The notes beneath the pieces were generated by a model. That model ran no database searches, was not told the DNA's origin, and was given only the letters and a program-made list of their open reading frames with translations. 64,000 nucleotides of DNA, taken from positions 2,361,501 to 2,425,500 of the forward strand of contig CATNEN010000024.1 of assembly GCA_950097015.1 (NCBI GenBank), read 5' to 3'. The translations under genes and the position numbers were made by a program. The DNA comes from Macrostomum hystrix. Lineage: Eukaryota; Platyhelminthes; Macrostomidae. Within the stretch, counting starts at the first letter, position 1; each line of letters begins with the position of its first letter. Of the stretch, positions 1 to 11,872 are shown piece after piece.

Positions 1-150
1 GCAATGAGGGTTTGGTTGAGCAGGTCTGCAATGAGGTTGGTAGAGTAGGTCTGCTATGAGGGTTTGGTTGAGCAGGTCTGCAATGAGGTTGGTAGAGTAG
101 GTCTGCTGTGAGGTTGGTAGAGTAGGGCTGCAATGAGGTTGGTTGGGTAA
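1..150. repeat. Minisatellite, about 25-26 bp unit, cut by window edge
   Basis: Direct repeats of a unit carrying GCAATGAGG and AGAGTAGG run from the first base to about 150. They lie in an intron of the RAPGEF-like gene, about 55 bp upstream of the acceptor at 205-206. The array continues off the left edge. Confidence 0.85.
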
Positions 151-206
151 GACAGCCTAGGGGAGTAACTGGATGCCCTTTGCATAACTGGCTCATGCAC
201 CTACAG

Positions 207-3200
207 ATTCAGCGCACCATCAGCTGCAGCCCTGCCGCGCACAAGCCGCCTTCACTGCCGCCGTTGCCAGTTAGACAGATTTCAATGCCGGCTCGCCTAG
301 TCACACTGGACACCGCGGCTTCACCGAACGGCCTGACGAGGGCGCAAATGTTTGGCGCGCCAGATCGAGTGACTATTCGTGTCCACCGGGGTGGCGGTCA
401 GTGCCGGACACTGTCAATCAGCCGGGATACTCCGGCCGGCGTGGCCGCCGCTTTGGCCGCCTGCCAGTTTGGCGTCGCCGGTTCAGTTGACTACGCCCGG
501 TGGCAGCTGGTTGAGGTTGTAGCTCAACAGCAGCCGGGACCGACGCTGCGGCGTAGGGTTCTGCCAGACGACCTGACCGATCTGGTGGCTCGCCTGCCTA
601 TTGGTGGACGCTACTTTCTGAGACGGTCGGACGAGCCCACTGATCAGTGCTTGACGGATGAGGCGGAGGCTGCCGAACTGGCTAAGGAGGCTAGCGTGGA
701 CTTGTTGCAGGTACGCATTCTTGTTTTAATAAGCTGGCCTCATTATCCCCTCAAAGCCCCCAGGCTGGCTTCAATATCCCTCAGATCACTAGGCTGGCTC
801 AATATCCCCTCAGATCACTAGGCTGATGCAATATCCCCTCAGATCACTAGGCTAGCTTCAATATCCCCTCAGATCACTAGGCTGGCTCAATATCCCCTCA
901 GATCACTAGGCTGATGCAATATCCCCTCAGATCACTAGGCTGATGCAATATCCCCTCAGATCCCCAAACTGACTTCAATGTCCTCTGGATCCCTAATCTG
1001 ACCTCAATATCCTCTCGGATCCCCAAACTGACCTCAATATCCTCTCATATCCCCTAACTGACTTCAATGTCCTCTGGATCCCTAATCTAACCTCAATATC
1101 CTCTCGTATCCCCAAACTGACTTTAAAAGTCTCTCAGATGACCAGTTTTGGGCTCTAATTTCACTCCAGATACTCAGTTGTGACCCAATATTCTCCCAGC
1201 CAAGGAATTCTAAATTTAGCAACTGGACTGACAACTGAAATTGCGCTGAGAACTTTTTTTATACAAGATGAGGCTTAATGCGATTGCCACAGACAGGATT
1301 TTTGTCCCCTGCATGCCAAATAAATGCGCCGTTTTTGGCCGCGATTCGGCAACGGCACGGTCAGTGAGGATTTCATTCCACAAGTTTCCGAATCGAGACG
1401 GCCTGTTGGCAAAATGGTTAAAAAGCATTTTCTAAGAAGCAACTTTCAAGCCATCGAAGCACATTCGAATTGGCTCTCTTCACTTCACCTAATCAGATTT
1501 TATTACTGAGAATCAGGACAGCAATGTATATCGGAAAAAGAAACAACACGAAGAATGTGCCCACCAAATGTAGCACGGCCAGCATGCCATCATATTTCAC
1601 AAAAACTCCACCAGCTTCGCGATCAAGAAACGCTTCGTTGCAACAGCATCACGAGATTAATGTCGCACAGGTGGAACAACAAAATAGAGATGGTTCTGCC
1701 AGTGAGTGAATTCGCTCACTTGGTCGCTAATTTTTCGTTAAGGTTGCTAAGTAAGTTAGAAGTCCTGTAGTTTTTTTATAGCAGTCGGGCAGCATCGCCA
1801 AAACAGTACAGCCACATCATTCCAGTGTCCTTAACTCTGAGTTCAGCCAAGCAGCTGGTAAATTTAATGGCCTTTGAGAAGTCTGCAACTGAATCCAATG
1901 CACTGGATTAGATTGGATGCTGCTCTGGATAGTCTCAAACAGTTGCTCCAGCAGGACAATTGTCCGTCAGACGACAGTACGCCTTCTTGCCTGGCTTTTA
2001 TTACTGAGCAGCTCAAGCTGGATGATGTGGACAAGCATGCTCGACGCTATTCACCCGAGTTGGATCGTTTATCTCTTATATTCTTCGGCTTCTGGAAACC
2101 AAATCGCTAATTACTACCATCAGTTAACGTCCTTCGAAAAATAACAAAGTCGATGGGGTCGACAGGTCTGGACAACTCTGACTTATCTCAGATTGCGCTA
2201 CAATCGACTACATGCCTATGAGACGACTGTGGTGTTATTGATCGACGAGATTTACCTAGCCAAACGAGTTGAAATGAGTTGTGAAGAATTGCATGGACTG
2301 ATTTAGACGGGTGATGTTGCACAAACTGCGCTCTGTTTCATGATCTAGTCTGCTACGACCAAGTACCGAGACATTTTCAGCATTTTTCCAATCAATAATC
2401 TCATGGCGAAGACAATCTACGATTGCTACCAGCAAGGTCTGCAGATATCTCACGAACGTCTAACAGATGCTTTATTCTTTCTTTGCTAGCCAGAAATTTT
2501 GAATTGTGCTGACAGTTCGTTTATTTTTGTTTGCTCTTTGTATTTTCTCAATACAGTTTATAAGCCTTTCATTCCTCTGATTTTGTTACTGGTTCGGAAA
2601 TATACTTTGAAATACGATCCTTCTTTTTGAATACTCTGTGTGTTTACGTCGCACACTTGCCATCTTAGCCTCATCTCGTATAGCTGATACATGTATTTCA
2701 GTTGTCATTCCAGTTGCTAGATTTGTCCTAGCCCTTAGCAAAATAATAATAATAATAATAATAATAATTGCAGGAAGGCTGCGGGCAATGGCACATCATT
2801 TGGTGACACTAGACCCGCAGCCAGCGAGGAGGCAATTCTGCCCATTTCGCTGACTCCTGAGCACACACGCACACAGATACTGTACGCAGGCATACGCTGA
2901 CACAGGTGTGTACATCTGCCCCGACTTTCTCATCGTCAGGCAGTGTACACTTTTACTGTGCGTTGGAGGTTGGCCCTCAAGGGCGTAAATTGCAGGACAA
3001 GTCCCCAAGCCTTCTCTCCGCAGCTGCGCCCCAAATGAATGTGGCCTCGCCGTGGAATCGAACTTAGGGACCTTGGTGCGAGAGGCAAACGCGTTAACCG
3101 CTCTGCCACCGACGCCCTTAGCCCTTAGCATACAATACTTAATACAATTTTGTAGGCCATAGACTAAAGTTAGAAGTCGCTTCAATTTCTCCGGTAAATG

Positions 3201-6118
3201 TCCTTTAATTTATTCTTAGTGGTAGCTCCGATTGCGGAGTCCATGTAAGGCGGTGGTCGGCTAGCAGTTTAAAATGCCAGATTACGCGAGTAGTTGAGTT
3301 TTTTATTTAATCAAGATCAAGCTTCGAGTGAAATGCATCATCAAACAGGTATGTAGCCACAGTTTTTCTGCTAAATTTAGTCCAGTGATTATGAATCATA
3401 ATACATCTGTCTTGGTCTCTTGATGCTAGAAGCAGTCAACAGAGTGAAGTTCTGTATGTTAGATACAGATGTTTATCAACTTTTTTATTAACTTTACCAG
3501 CTTACTCTTAGCGGAACACTAAGTTACCTGAAGCCAGTCTCGCATATTTTTACCTTGCGATTAGTTTTTGGCAAAACTTTTGATGGACATTATTTTTTAA
3601 ACAGATTAACGATGAAAATGCTATCATTAAAGTGAAACACAGTCGAATGTACAGCTAGGCATGTTCATCTTTTCTAATCTAAGACAATTTGTACTTTCCG
3701 TTTCGTCCAACTTTTTGTCTGTTACAAAAGTCTATTTAAAGTGAACTTCTTAATGAATAATCTTCGAGAAACCTTGCCCAATTCTCACGAGCTTTTCTGG
3801 GTCTACGTCTCACTAATTTACTGCATCACATGCAGCATCATTATTGTATTATTGTATTATATTAACAAATGAAATCCCACAGGTCATTTGGCTGTGCCGA
3901 AAATTCCCTAAATCCCCATTGGATTCAACTTACTCGAACTTATTAGTCACACTGAATCAGAATCCCTACTCGATCCCATGAGTGATGCGGGATCAGAATC
4001 CCTACGAGATCCCATGAGTGATGCGGGATCAGAATCCCTACTCGATCCCATGAGTGATGCGGGATCAGAATCCCTACTCGATCCCATGAGTGATGCGGGA
4101 TCAGAATCCCTACGAGATCCCATGAGTGATGCGGGATCAGAATCCCTACTCGATCCATGAGTAATGCGGGATCAGAATCCCTACGAGATCCCATGAGTGA
4201 TGCGTGATCAGAATCTCTACGAGATCCCATGAGTGATGCGGGATCAGAATCTCTACGAGATCCCATAAGTGATGCGGGATCAGAATCCCTACTCGATCCC
4301 ATGAGTGATGCGGGATCAGAATCCCTACTCGATCCCATGAGTGACGCGGGATCAGAATCCCTACTAGATCCCATGAGTGATGCGGGATCAGAATCCCTAC
4401 GAGATCCCATGAGTGATGCGGGATCAGAATCCCTACTCGATCCCATGAGTGATGCGGGATCAGAATCCCTACGAGATCCCATGAGTGATGCGGGATCAGA
4501 ATCTCTACTCGATCCCATGAGTGATGCGGGATCAGAATCCCTACGAGATCCCATGAGTGATGCGGGATCAGAATCTCTACTCGATCCCATGAGTGATGCG
4601 GGATCAGAATCTCTACGAGATCCCATAAGTGATGCGGGATCAGAATCCCTACTCGATCCCATGAGTGATGCGGGATCAGAATCCCTACTCGATCCCATGA
4701 GTGACGCGGGATCAGAATCCCTACGAGATCCCATGAGTGACGCGGGATCAGAATCCCTACGAGATCCCATGAGTGACGCGGGATCAGAATCCCTACGAGA
4801 TCCCATGAGTGATGCGGGATCAGAATCCCTACTAGATCCCATGAGTGATGCGGGATCAGAATCTCTACGAGATCCCATGAGTGACGCGGGATCAGAATCC
4901 CTACGAGATCCCATGAGTGACGCGGGATCAGAATCCCTACGAGATCCCATGAGTGATGCGGGATCAGAATCCCTACTAGATCCCATGAGTGATGCGGGAT
5001 CAGAATCTCTACGAGATCCCATAAGTGATGCGGGATCAGAATCCCTACTAGATCCCATGAGTGATGCGGGATCAGAATCCCTACTAGATCCCATAAGTGA
5101 GTCCTTATTTAGGATATCTTGATCTTGATCCTTTATCAAGGGAAGGACTAAACTGAACACTAAAAACTAAACAACTAATTGTGCAGAAACTAACCCAGCA
5201 TCCGTCATTGCATTCGCGCTTCAGTTGGATCCCCGCCGACTGGCCCAGAAACTGTCGGAAATCGATGCCGACGCCCATCGCCGAATTCGGCCTGCCGACC
5301 TTGTCCTGTGGTGGCGCGTTGGCGGCCGAAGCAGCGATGCGACAGTCGACTCGCTGTCGGCTTTCAATCGACTGATTCGCCTGGCCGAGGCCACTTCGAG
5401 CTGGCCAGGACGCGAACTTGCGACCACCGCTCAAGAAGCCGAATCCGAACAACAGACGGCGCGCAGGCGAGATCGCATTCTAAAGCGCCTAGTCCGCGTA
5501 GCTCTAGAATGCCACCGGCTGGGCAACCTCTGCTCTGCCACCAGCCTGGCTCTGGGCCTGGCCGCCTGCCAGACTGCCAGCTGGGACCGCCGCCTGCCGC
5601 GTCGGCTCCGAGCCGCCTGGCTGGACCGGCTGGCAGGCCTGGCCGACGTGTCGATGAATCACGCCGGCTACAGGCAGCAGCTGCTAGCGGCCGGACAATT
5701 CGCCGTGCCGCATCCAGCCGTGCTGTGCAAAGATCTGACATCGTTGCGCGAAGCCGGCGGCGGAGAGCCGGAGCTCGTGAATTTCTATCGCCTGCGATTG
5801 GTGGCCAGCCTGGCTCGGTCATTCTGCAGCCAGCGGCTGGTGCCGTCCACTCCGTTAGCGTCGCCGTCCAATTCTAGCTCGTCATCATCTAGCTCGTCGT
5901 CAACCTCTTCAAGTTCTTCGGCGCCTTCGATTGCCTCGCCGATGCGAGAGGCCCGCCGGCTGGCGAGCCGTCTTCTGCTGCTCGGCCGATCCAGCCCGAG
6001 TCCGTTCAAGTTTGTTCAGCGGGCCAAATTCAACGAAGCGGCGGAGACTTTGGCCGACAAGCAGCTCGTAGACTATGTACAGCGAATGGTGCATCCCGGC
6101 GTAGTGTGCGGCGAATGA
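207..6118 (+). CDS. RAPGEF2: RAPGEF2/6-like (PDZ-GEF) Rap guanine-nucleotide exchange factor, 3' part
   Basis: The last two exons of a multi-exon gene are visible: 207-710 and 5225-6118, both phase 0, with acceptors ctacag and cttcag and donor GTACGC. They encode about 465 residues. Exon 1 has a Ras-association domain (about nt 369-616) followed by an acidic linker ending DLLQ. Exon 2 holds the CDC25/RasGEF catalytic domain, with the family landmarks CHRLGNLCSA, AGYRQQL, CKDLTSLREAG and LVNFYRLR. A serine tract and a short basic C-terminus follow. The RA-then-RasGEF order, and the linker sequence between them, are those of PDZ-GEFs, which load Rap1/Rap2 with GTP at the plasma membrane. The cyclic-nucleotide-like, REM and PDZ domains should lie off the left edge. 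The RasGEF domain looks divergent and Ala/Arg-rich, so activity is inferred only. Stop TGA at 6116-6118. Confidence 0.87.
731..1200 (+). repeat. Degenerate minisatellite, about 29-bp unit, in RAPGEF intron
   Basis: The array begins about 20 bp after the donor at 711. Its first half repeats a unit with CCCCTCAGATCACTAGGCT; the second half drifts to CTCTCGGATCCCC and ends with CTCCAGATACTCAG near 1170, close to the core found in other arrays. It is pyrimidine-rich on the coding strand. Confidence 0.8.
1310..2470 (+). pseudogene. Decayed P-element-like (THAP-domain) DNA transposase
   Basis: A dead transposase lies inside the RAPGEF intron. Frame 2 from about 1316 reads a THAP zinc-finger-like stretch including ISFHKFPNRDGLLAKWLK and later LHF, broken by two TAA codons. 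Of the C2CH ligands, the first Cys (1325) and the His (1481) remain, while the other two Cys positions read Arg and Gly. From 1874 to 2110 an open stretch includes RRYSPELDRLSLIFF, typical of the middle of P-type transposases. After a frame change, 2184-2460 reads the catalytic region with VVLLIDEIYLAKRVE, and is broken by TAG at about 2305 and at about 2347. P/THAP transposases cut and paste DNA through an RNase-H-like fold. Two stops in each part plus a frameshift make it non-functional. I did not find terminal repeats. Confidence 0.65.
2471..2728. other. RAPGEF intron, no recognised feature
   Basis: AT-rich intronic sequence between the transposase relic and the SINE. I see nothing specific in it; the 3' terminus of the P-like element may lie here. 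Confidence 0.5.
2729..3130 (-). mobile_element. tRNA-derived SINE (family A) with 12-bp target-site duplication
   Basis: The element runs on the minus strand from 3118 down to 2741. Its head resembles a class II (Leu/Ser) tRNA: A-box-like TGGCAGAGCGG and B-box-like GTTCGATTCC. The tail is a run of ATT triplets (2741-2769). Perfect 12-bp direct repeats TAGCCCTTAGCA flank it at 2729-2740 and 3119-3130, as expected for L1-type target-primed insertion. Related copies lie at 29439-29689 and 28636-28775. Confidence 0.85.
3131..3952. other. RAPGEF intron, no recognised feature
   Basis: AT-rich intronic DNA without a convincing reading frame, repeat or RNA gene. Confidence 0.5.
3953..5100. repeat. 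Minisatellite, 36-bp unit, about 32 copies, in RAPGEF intron
   Basis: Nearly identical 36-bp monomers contain ATGAGTGATGCGGGATCAG. They differ mainly at one site (CTC, CGA or CTA before GATCCC) and by a few T/C changes. Because 36 is a multiple of three, frames stay open on both strands; these are not genes. The array ends about 125 bp before the acceptor of the last exon. Blocks such as 4229-4700 and 4590-5100 repeat the same variant order, which indicates larger segmental duplications inside the array. Confidence 0.95.
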
Positions 6119-6565
6119 CACAAACATTCTCTTTCGAATCTCTCATGATATTCTTCTCGCTGCCGATATTGCTCTACTGAAAGCAAATTGTAAGTAGTAT
6201 ACCATGCGTGCTCCCTCCTGGTCTATTTTTTTTCTGGCGCTAGAATTTTTATTCCCGCGTGTTAATGCTATTCGCATTTTTCTCGACATCCAGCTCTTCC
6301 TGATATCCAGCACAGTTAATACTGTGGACATCATTTAAACTGCTAATTTATTTGTTATTCCTGAGCAGTATCCACCATCAGTAGTATTCTCTAGAGGTTG
6401 TTTTTTTCCTGTTTCCTTTGGTGCAATAATCTCATAATTCTTACAATTCGTGTTGCATTTTTCAGTTTTTCGCCACCTCATCGACTTGCAATATAATCAA
6501 CTCATCAATTATCTTCCATTTTTGTTGCTTCGTGTCGCAACTCCACACAGTCAACACACCAGAAG
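6119..6565 (+). other. RAPGEF 3' UTR / downstream region
   Basis: AT-rich sequence after the stop codon; presumably the 3' UTR and polyadenylation region. I find no other feature. Confidence 0.5.
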
Positions 6566-7525
6566 ATTCCCAGTCTAGTTTAATATTCTCCCAGATTCCC
6601 AGTCAAATTTCATATTCTCCCAGATCCCCAGTCTAGTTTAATATTCTCCCAGATCCTCAGTCTAGTTTAATATTCTCCCAGATCCTCAGTCTAGTTTAAT
6701 ATTCTCCCAGATACTCAGTCTAGTTTAATATTCTCCCAGATACTCAGTCTAGTTTAATATTCTCCCAGATCCTCAGTCTAGTTTAATATTCTCCCAGATC
6801 CTCAGTCTAGTTTAATATTCTGCCAGATCCCCAGTCTAGTTTAATATTCTCCCAGATCCCAGTCAAATTTCATATTCTCCCAGATCCTCAGTCTAGTTTA
6901 ATATTCTCCCAGATCCTCAGTCTAGTTTAATATTCTCCCAGATCCCCAGTCTAGTTTAATATTCTCCCAGATCCCCAGTCTAGTTTAATATTCTCCCAGA
7001 TCCTCAGTCTAGTTTAATATTCTCCCAGATCCCCAGTCTAGTTTAATATTCTCCCAGATCCTCAGTCTAGTTTAATATTCTCCCAGATCCTCAGTCTAGT
7101 TTAATATTCTCCCAGATCCCCAGTCTAGTTTAATATTCTCCCAGATCCTCAGTCTAGTTTAATATTCTCCCAGATCCTCAGTCTAGTTTAATATTCTCCC
7201 AGATCCCCAGTCTAGTTTAATATTCTCCCAGATCCCAGTCTAGTTTAATATTCTCCCAGCTCCCCATTCTAGTTTAATATTCTCCCAGATCCTCAGTCTA
7301 GTTTAATATTCTCCCAGATCCTCAGTCTAGTTTAATATTCTCCCAGATCCTCAGTCTAATTTAATATTCTCCCAGATCCCCAGTCTAGTTTAATATTCTC
7401 CCAGATACCCAGTCTAGTTTAATATTCTCCCAGATCCCAGTCTAGTTTAATATTCTCCCAGCTCCCCAGTCTAGTTTAATATTCTCCCAGATACCCAGTC
7501 TAGTTTAATATTCTCCCAGATTTTA
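6566..7525 (+). repeat. Minisatellite, 29-bp unit, about 33 copies
   Basis: The unit contains the exact core CTCCCAGATCCTCAG on the plus strand, followed by TCTAGTTTAATATT. It lies downstream of the RAPGEF gene and upstream (in coordinates) of the convergent PLAC8 gene. Variation is mainly CCC/CTC/TAC at one position. Confidence 0.95.
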
Positions 7526-8016
7526 AGTGTGGTTCAGTGTTTTCTAGATCTCAGTTCTTAAACTTAAAAAATTTATAATGTTCTTTTCATTCCCAAATTC
7601 TCAGTTGATAAATATACGTTTTTAGGAGATGACTGCTTCTGTGTCCTGTTTTCTTTAAGCCTTTTTCTGCTGTTTAAATATATACCGCAGTATTTTCAAT
7701 CAATATACTTTACATTTCTTGCCTGTAGTTGCAGCTTTTTATTCGCAGTGTTTTTGTTTATGTTAATCAGTTTTTAATTGTCGAATTTCTCTAAAAATGT
7801 AAGAGACCTGTGTTGGAGCATTTTTGTATGCTTATATTTGCTCTGATACTAAACAATCGAAATAGCTAGTAGATAGCCAGTATATTTTTATATAGTCGAT
7901 TTTTTGTTGCCGATTTTAATGCCCGTAAAAAATGTGTTACCAATTAATACTATACGAGATAGGCTCGTATAAGGAGTTTAAAGATTTCGAAGAGAGAACT
8001 AAAAATAATTGGATAT
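7526..8016. other. Left flank of PLAC8 duplication unit 1
   Basis: From about 7625 this AT-rich DNA is repeated, with differences, from about 11875. It includes the downstream region of the first PLAC8 gene. No separate gene is seen. Confidence 0.6.
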
Positions 8017-8022
8017 TTTATT
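8017..8022 (-). terminator. Polyadenylation signal of PLAC8 copy 1
   Basis: AATAAA on the minus strand about 70 nt past the stop codon; the same hexamer is at 12271-12276 in the second copy. Confidence 0.55.
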
Positions 8023-8090
8023 ATCGAGTTCAAAAAATCGCCTTAGGCATTGGCCGGGTCCAGTGGCAGCTGGCTAAGCTCATTTTGGTT

Positions 8091-8588
8091 TCATTCTAAA
8101 TGGAAAGCCGGAGCATTCTGCTGTTCCTTGATGTACTTCAGCTCCCTGGACAGCTGGCAGATGGCGCACGGCGTGCACCAGTAGCTGCAGCAGCAGTCCT
8201 TGATCACGCTGCCCTCAATGTTGTACTTGGTGCGCAGCTTCAGGCGGTACATCATGAGTGTGTCCGGCACAATCAGCGGCGTGCAGCAGTGCTCGCCCAT
8301 GCGTTCAGACAGCCAGCAGCTCAGGTAGCAGTAGGGAAAGAACATTGTGCAGCAGCAGGATCTGCAGTCATTCGCGCATTCGCAGGTGCCGGAGCTCCAA
8401 TCCCGCTTCTGCTCCTTGCCTGAATAATTTGCGACACGTGGCAAGCCTTTAGCTATGTTATATAGGTAATATTACAAGCAAAGAATGCAAAAATATAACT
8501 TACCAATGGACACTGGCATTTGCTGCACAACCTGCACACCTGGCTGAGTGCTGACAACGTACTGCATCTGCACAGTCTGTTGTTGCAT
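8091..8588 (-). CDS. PLAC8: PLAC8/cornifelin-family cysteine-rich protein, copy 1
   Basis: Two exons: 8588-8504 (ATG in context AAAATG) and 8419-8091, joined across an 84-bp intron with donor GTAAGT and acceptor ttcag. The product is 137 aa. A Gln-rich N-terminus (MQQQTVQMQ) precedes the PLAC8 domain, with Cys clusters CAND-C-RSCCC, CCTPLIVPD and KDCCCSYWCTPCAICQLSREL. Members are small Cys-rich, membrane-associated proteins; animal PLAC8/cornifelin roles are diverse and the plant relatives (FW2.2, PCR) affect cell number or metal handling, so no substrate can be assigned. The gene lies in a tandem duplication with 12351-12842. An upstream overlapping reading frame (8728-8453) starts before this ATG, but an acceptor-like CTTCAG about 30 nt before the ATG could remove it. 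Confidence 0.9.
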
Positions 8589-9418
8589 TTTATCCGACCG
8601 AAGGTTTCGACCAGTTTCAACTGAAGCAGTCTCTCGATGTTTTTTAGATTGGATATAATTTTGTCAACCTTAGCCCTGGTACTTATACCGCAAGATTTCT
8701 GGGGCATCGTGAGATAGGTGCATTCCATTGTGACTGACAATAACCAAATGTACAGTCCGCATTCACTGTTAAACAGGACTGAATGTTTACCCTCACTCTG
8801 GGGTTTGTTTAAGCAGTTAGTACAGAATAAAGCCTAAGTCACTTCTAACTCAAACCTTTCTAAGCAACGCCCATCGCCCTAGCCCACAAGCAATAGGTAA
8901 AAATGGAAATCTGTTCGAGCTTCTATATTCTAGTTAAGAACTTCTTACTATCTGTACAATTTCGATGGTCTGGGAACAATGAGCATGCAGCTGAGAGAAC
9001 GCAGGAGTCTTAAGCTAAGAGAATCAATTTAGCTGCCGCACAACATTAGAGCAATATGGCCTACACGACCTCACTCGGTGCAAGCACGCAGTCCTGGCAG
9101 GGCTACGCCCATTAGATTCCACTACATCGTTGCTTAAGTGATAATCAAAGGAACGCCTACTCAGACACCGCCTAGAAGAATTCTTGTCCTATCTTGTGCT
9201 AAACTGCTTGCAAAATATAATCGTTTCTGTGCGGTGCCTTTATAGAAAAACTGGCTCGACTGTCTTTTCAAAACTAGCTTCAGTTAACGGCTACGAGCTA
9301 GAAGCCGCACCTGTGGTTTGCGCAAGTGCATTACTGAGTCTCTGATGCACTCTACACTACATAGTTACATTTGAATCTGAAATGACTTACTCAAGCCAGG
9401 ACTAATTAGTATGCGAGA
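8589..9418 (-). other. PLAC8 copy 1 upstream region (duplicated)
   Basis: The 5' flank of copy 1 is repeated at 12843-13651, very similar near the gene and again from about 9040 (unit 2: 13310), with indels between. It should hold the promoter, but no clear TATA box is seen. A GAATAAAGCC stretch is shared by both copies. Confidence 0.6.
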
Positions 9419-11872
9419 GGTTCTGGGAGGATGACAGCACACTGATGATCTGGGAGGATGAAACCACACTGATGATCTGGGAGGATGACACCACACTGAT
9501 GATTTGGGAGGATGACAGCACACTGAGGATCTGGGAGGATGACACCACACTGATGATTTGGGAGGATGACAGCACACTGATGATCTGGGAGGATGACAGC
9601 ACACTGATGATCTGGGAGGATGACAGCACACTGATGATTTGGGAGGATGACAGCACACTGATGATCTGGGAGGATGACAGCACACTGATGATTTGGGAGG
9701 ATGACAGCACACTGATGATCTGGGAGGATGACAGCACACTGATGATCTGGGAGGATGACAGCACACTGATGATTTGGGAGGATGACAGCACACTGAGGAT
9801 CTGGGAGGATGACACCACACTGATGATTTGGGAGGATGACAGCACACTGAGGATCTGGGAGGATGACACCACACTGATGATCTGGGAGGATGACAGCACA
9901 CTGAGGATCTGGGAGGATGACAGCACACTCTGAGGATCTGGGAGGATGACAGCACACTCTGAGGATCTGGGAGTATGACACCACACTGATGATCTGGGAG
10001 GATGACAGCACACTGAGGATCTGGGAGGATGACAGCACACTGAGGATCTGGGAGGATGACACCACACTGATGATCTGGGAGGATGACAGCACACTGAGGA
10101 TCTGGGAGGATGACAGCACACTGATGATCTGGGAGGATGACAGCACACTCTGAGGATCTGGGAGGATGACACCACACTGATGATCTGGGAGGATGACAGC
10201 ACACTGAGGATCAGTGAGGATGACAGCACACTGAGGATCTGGGAGGATGACACCACACTGATGATCTGGGAGGATGACAGCACACTCTGAGGATCTGGGA
10301 GTATGACACCACACTGATGATCTGGGAGGATGACAGCACACTGAGGATCTGGGAGTATGACACCACACTGATGATCTGGGAGGATGACAGCACACTGAGG
10401 ATCTGGGAGGATGACAGCACACTGAGGATCTGGGAGGATGACAGCACACTGATGATCTGGGAGGATGACAGCACACTGAGGATCTGGGAGGATGACAGCA
10501 CACTGATGATCTGGGAGGATGACAGCACACTCTGAGGATCTGGGAGGATGACACCACACTGATGATCTGGGAGGATGACAGCACACTCTGAGGATCTGGG
10601 AGTATGACACCACACTGATGATCTGGGAGGATGACAGCACACTGAGGATCAGTGAGGATGACAGCACACTCGGAGGATCAGTGAGGATGACAGCACACTC
10701 TGAGGATCAGTGAGGATGACAGCACACTGATGATCTGGGAGGATGACAGCACACTGATGATCTGGGAGGATGACAGCACACTGATGATCTGGGAGGATGA
10801 CAGCACACTGATGATCTGGGAGGATGACAGCACACTGATGATCTGGGAGGATGACACCACACTGATGATCTGGGAGGATGACAGCACACTGAGGATCTGG
10901 GAGGATGACAGCACACTCTGAGGATCTGGGAGTATGACACCACACTGATGATCTGGGAGGATGACAGCACACTCTGAGGATCTGGGAGGATGACACCACA
11001 CTGATGATCTGGGAGGATGACAGCACACTCTGAGGATCTGGGAGTATGACACCACACTGATGATCTGGGAGGATGACAGCACACTGAGGATCAGTGAGGA
11101 TGACAGCACACTCGGAGGATCAGTGAGGATGACAGCACACTCTGAGGATCAGTGAGGATGACAGCACACTCTGAGGATCAGTGAGGATGACAGCACACTC
11201 TGAGGATCTGGGAGGATGACAGCACACTCTGAGGATCAGTGAGGATGACAGCACACTCTGAGGATCAGTGAGGATGACAGCACACTCTGAGGATCAGTGA
11301 GGATGACAGCACACTCTGAGGATCTGGGAGGATGACAGCACACTGATGATCTGGGAGAATGACACCACACTGATGATCTGGGAGGATGACAGCACTCTGA
11401 GGATCTGGGAGGATGACAGCACACTGATGATCTGGGAGAATGACAGCACACTGAGGATCTGGGAGGATGACACCACACTGATGATCTGGGAGAATGACAG
11501 CACACTGATGATCTGGGAGGATGACAGCACACTGAGGATCTGGGAAGATGCAACAGCAGACTGATGATCTGGGAGGATGACAGCACACTCTGAGGATCCG
11601 GGAGGATGACAGAACACTCTGAGGATCAGTGAGGATGACAGCACACTCGGAGGATCTGGGAGGATGACAGCACACTCTGAGGATCAGTGAGGATGACAGC
11701 ACACTCTGAGGATCTGGGAGGATGACAGCACACTCTGAGGATCAGTGAGGATGACAGCACACTCGGAGGATCTGGGAGGATGACAGCACACTCTGAGGAT
11801 CTGGAAGGATGACAGCACACTCTGAGGATCTGGGAGGATGACAGCACACTCTGAGGATCAGTGAGGATTCTG
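9419..11872 (-). repeat. Minisatellite, 27/29-bp units, about 88 copies
   Basis: On the minus strand the units read CTCCCAGATCCTCAG or CTCCCAGATCATCAG followed by TGTGCTGTCATC. Shorter units lacking GGGAG and units with AGTGAGG are interspersed. Long open frames on both strands arise because most units are 27 bp. The array lies between the two PLAC8 copies and appears to be part of the duplicated unit. Confidence 0.95.

Noticed and set aside
2741-3118. A tRNA-Leu or tRNA-Ser gene
   Set aside because: Only A- and B-box-like parts are present; the sequence continues as a SINE with tail and target duplication, and does not fold as a full cloverleaf by eye.
5308-5877. Alternative frames on both strands across the last RAPGEF exon
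   Set aside because: GC-rich coding exons produce long shadow frames; only frame 5225-6118 carries the RasGEF motifs and joins the splice site in phase.
9365-11847. Long Cys/His/Pro-rich or Ile/Ser-rich frames
   Set aside because: Minisatellite shadows in several overlapping frames; no start context, splice support or non-repeat sequence.
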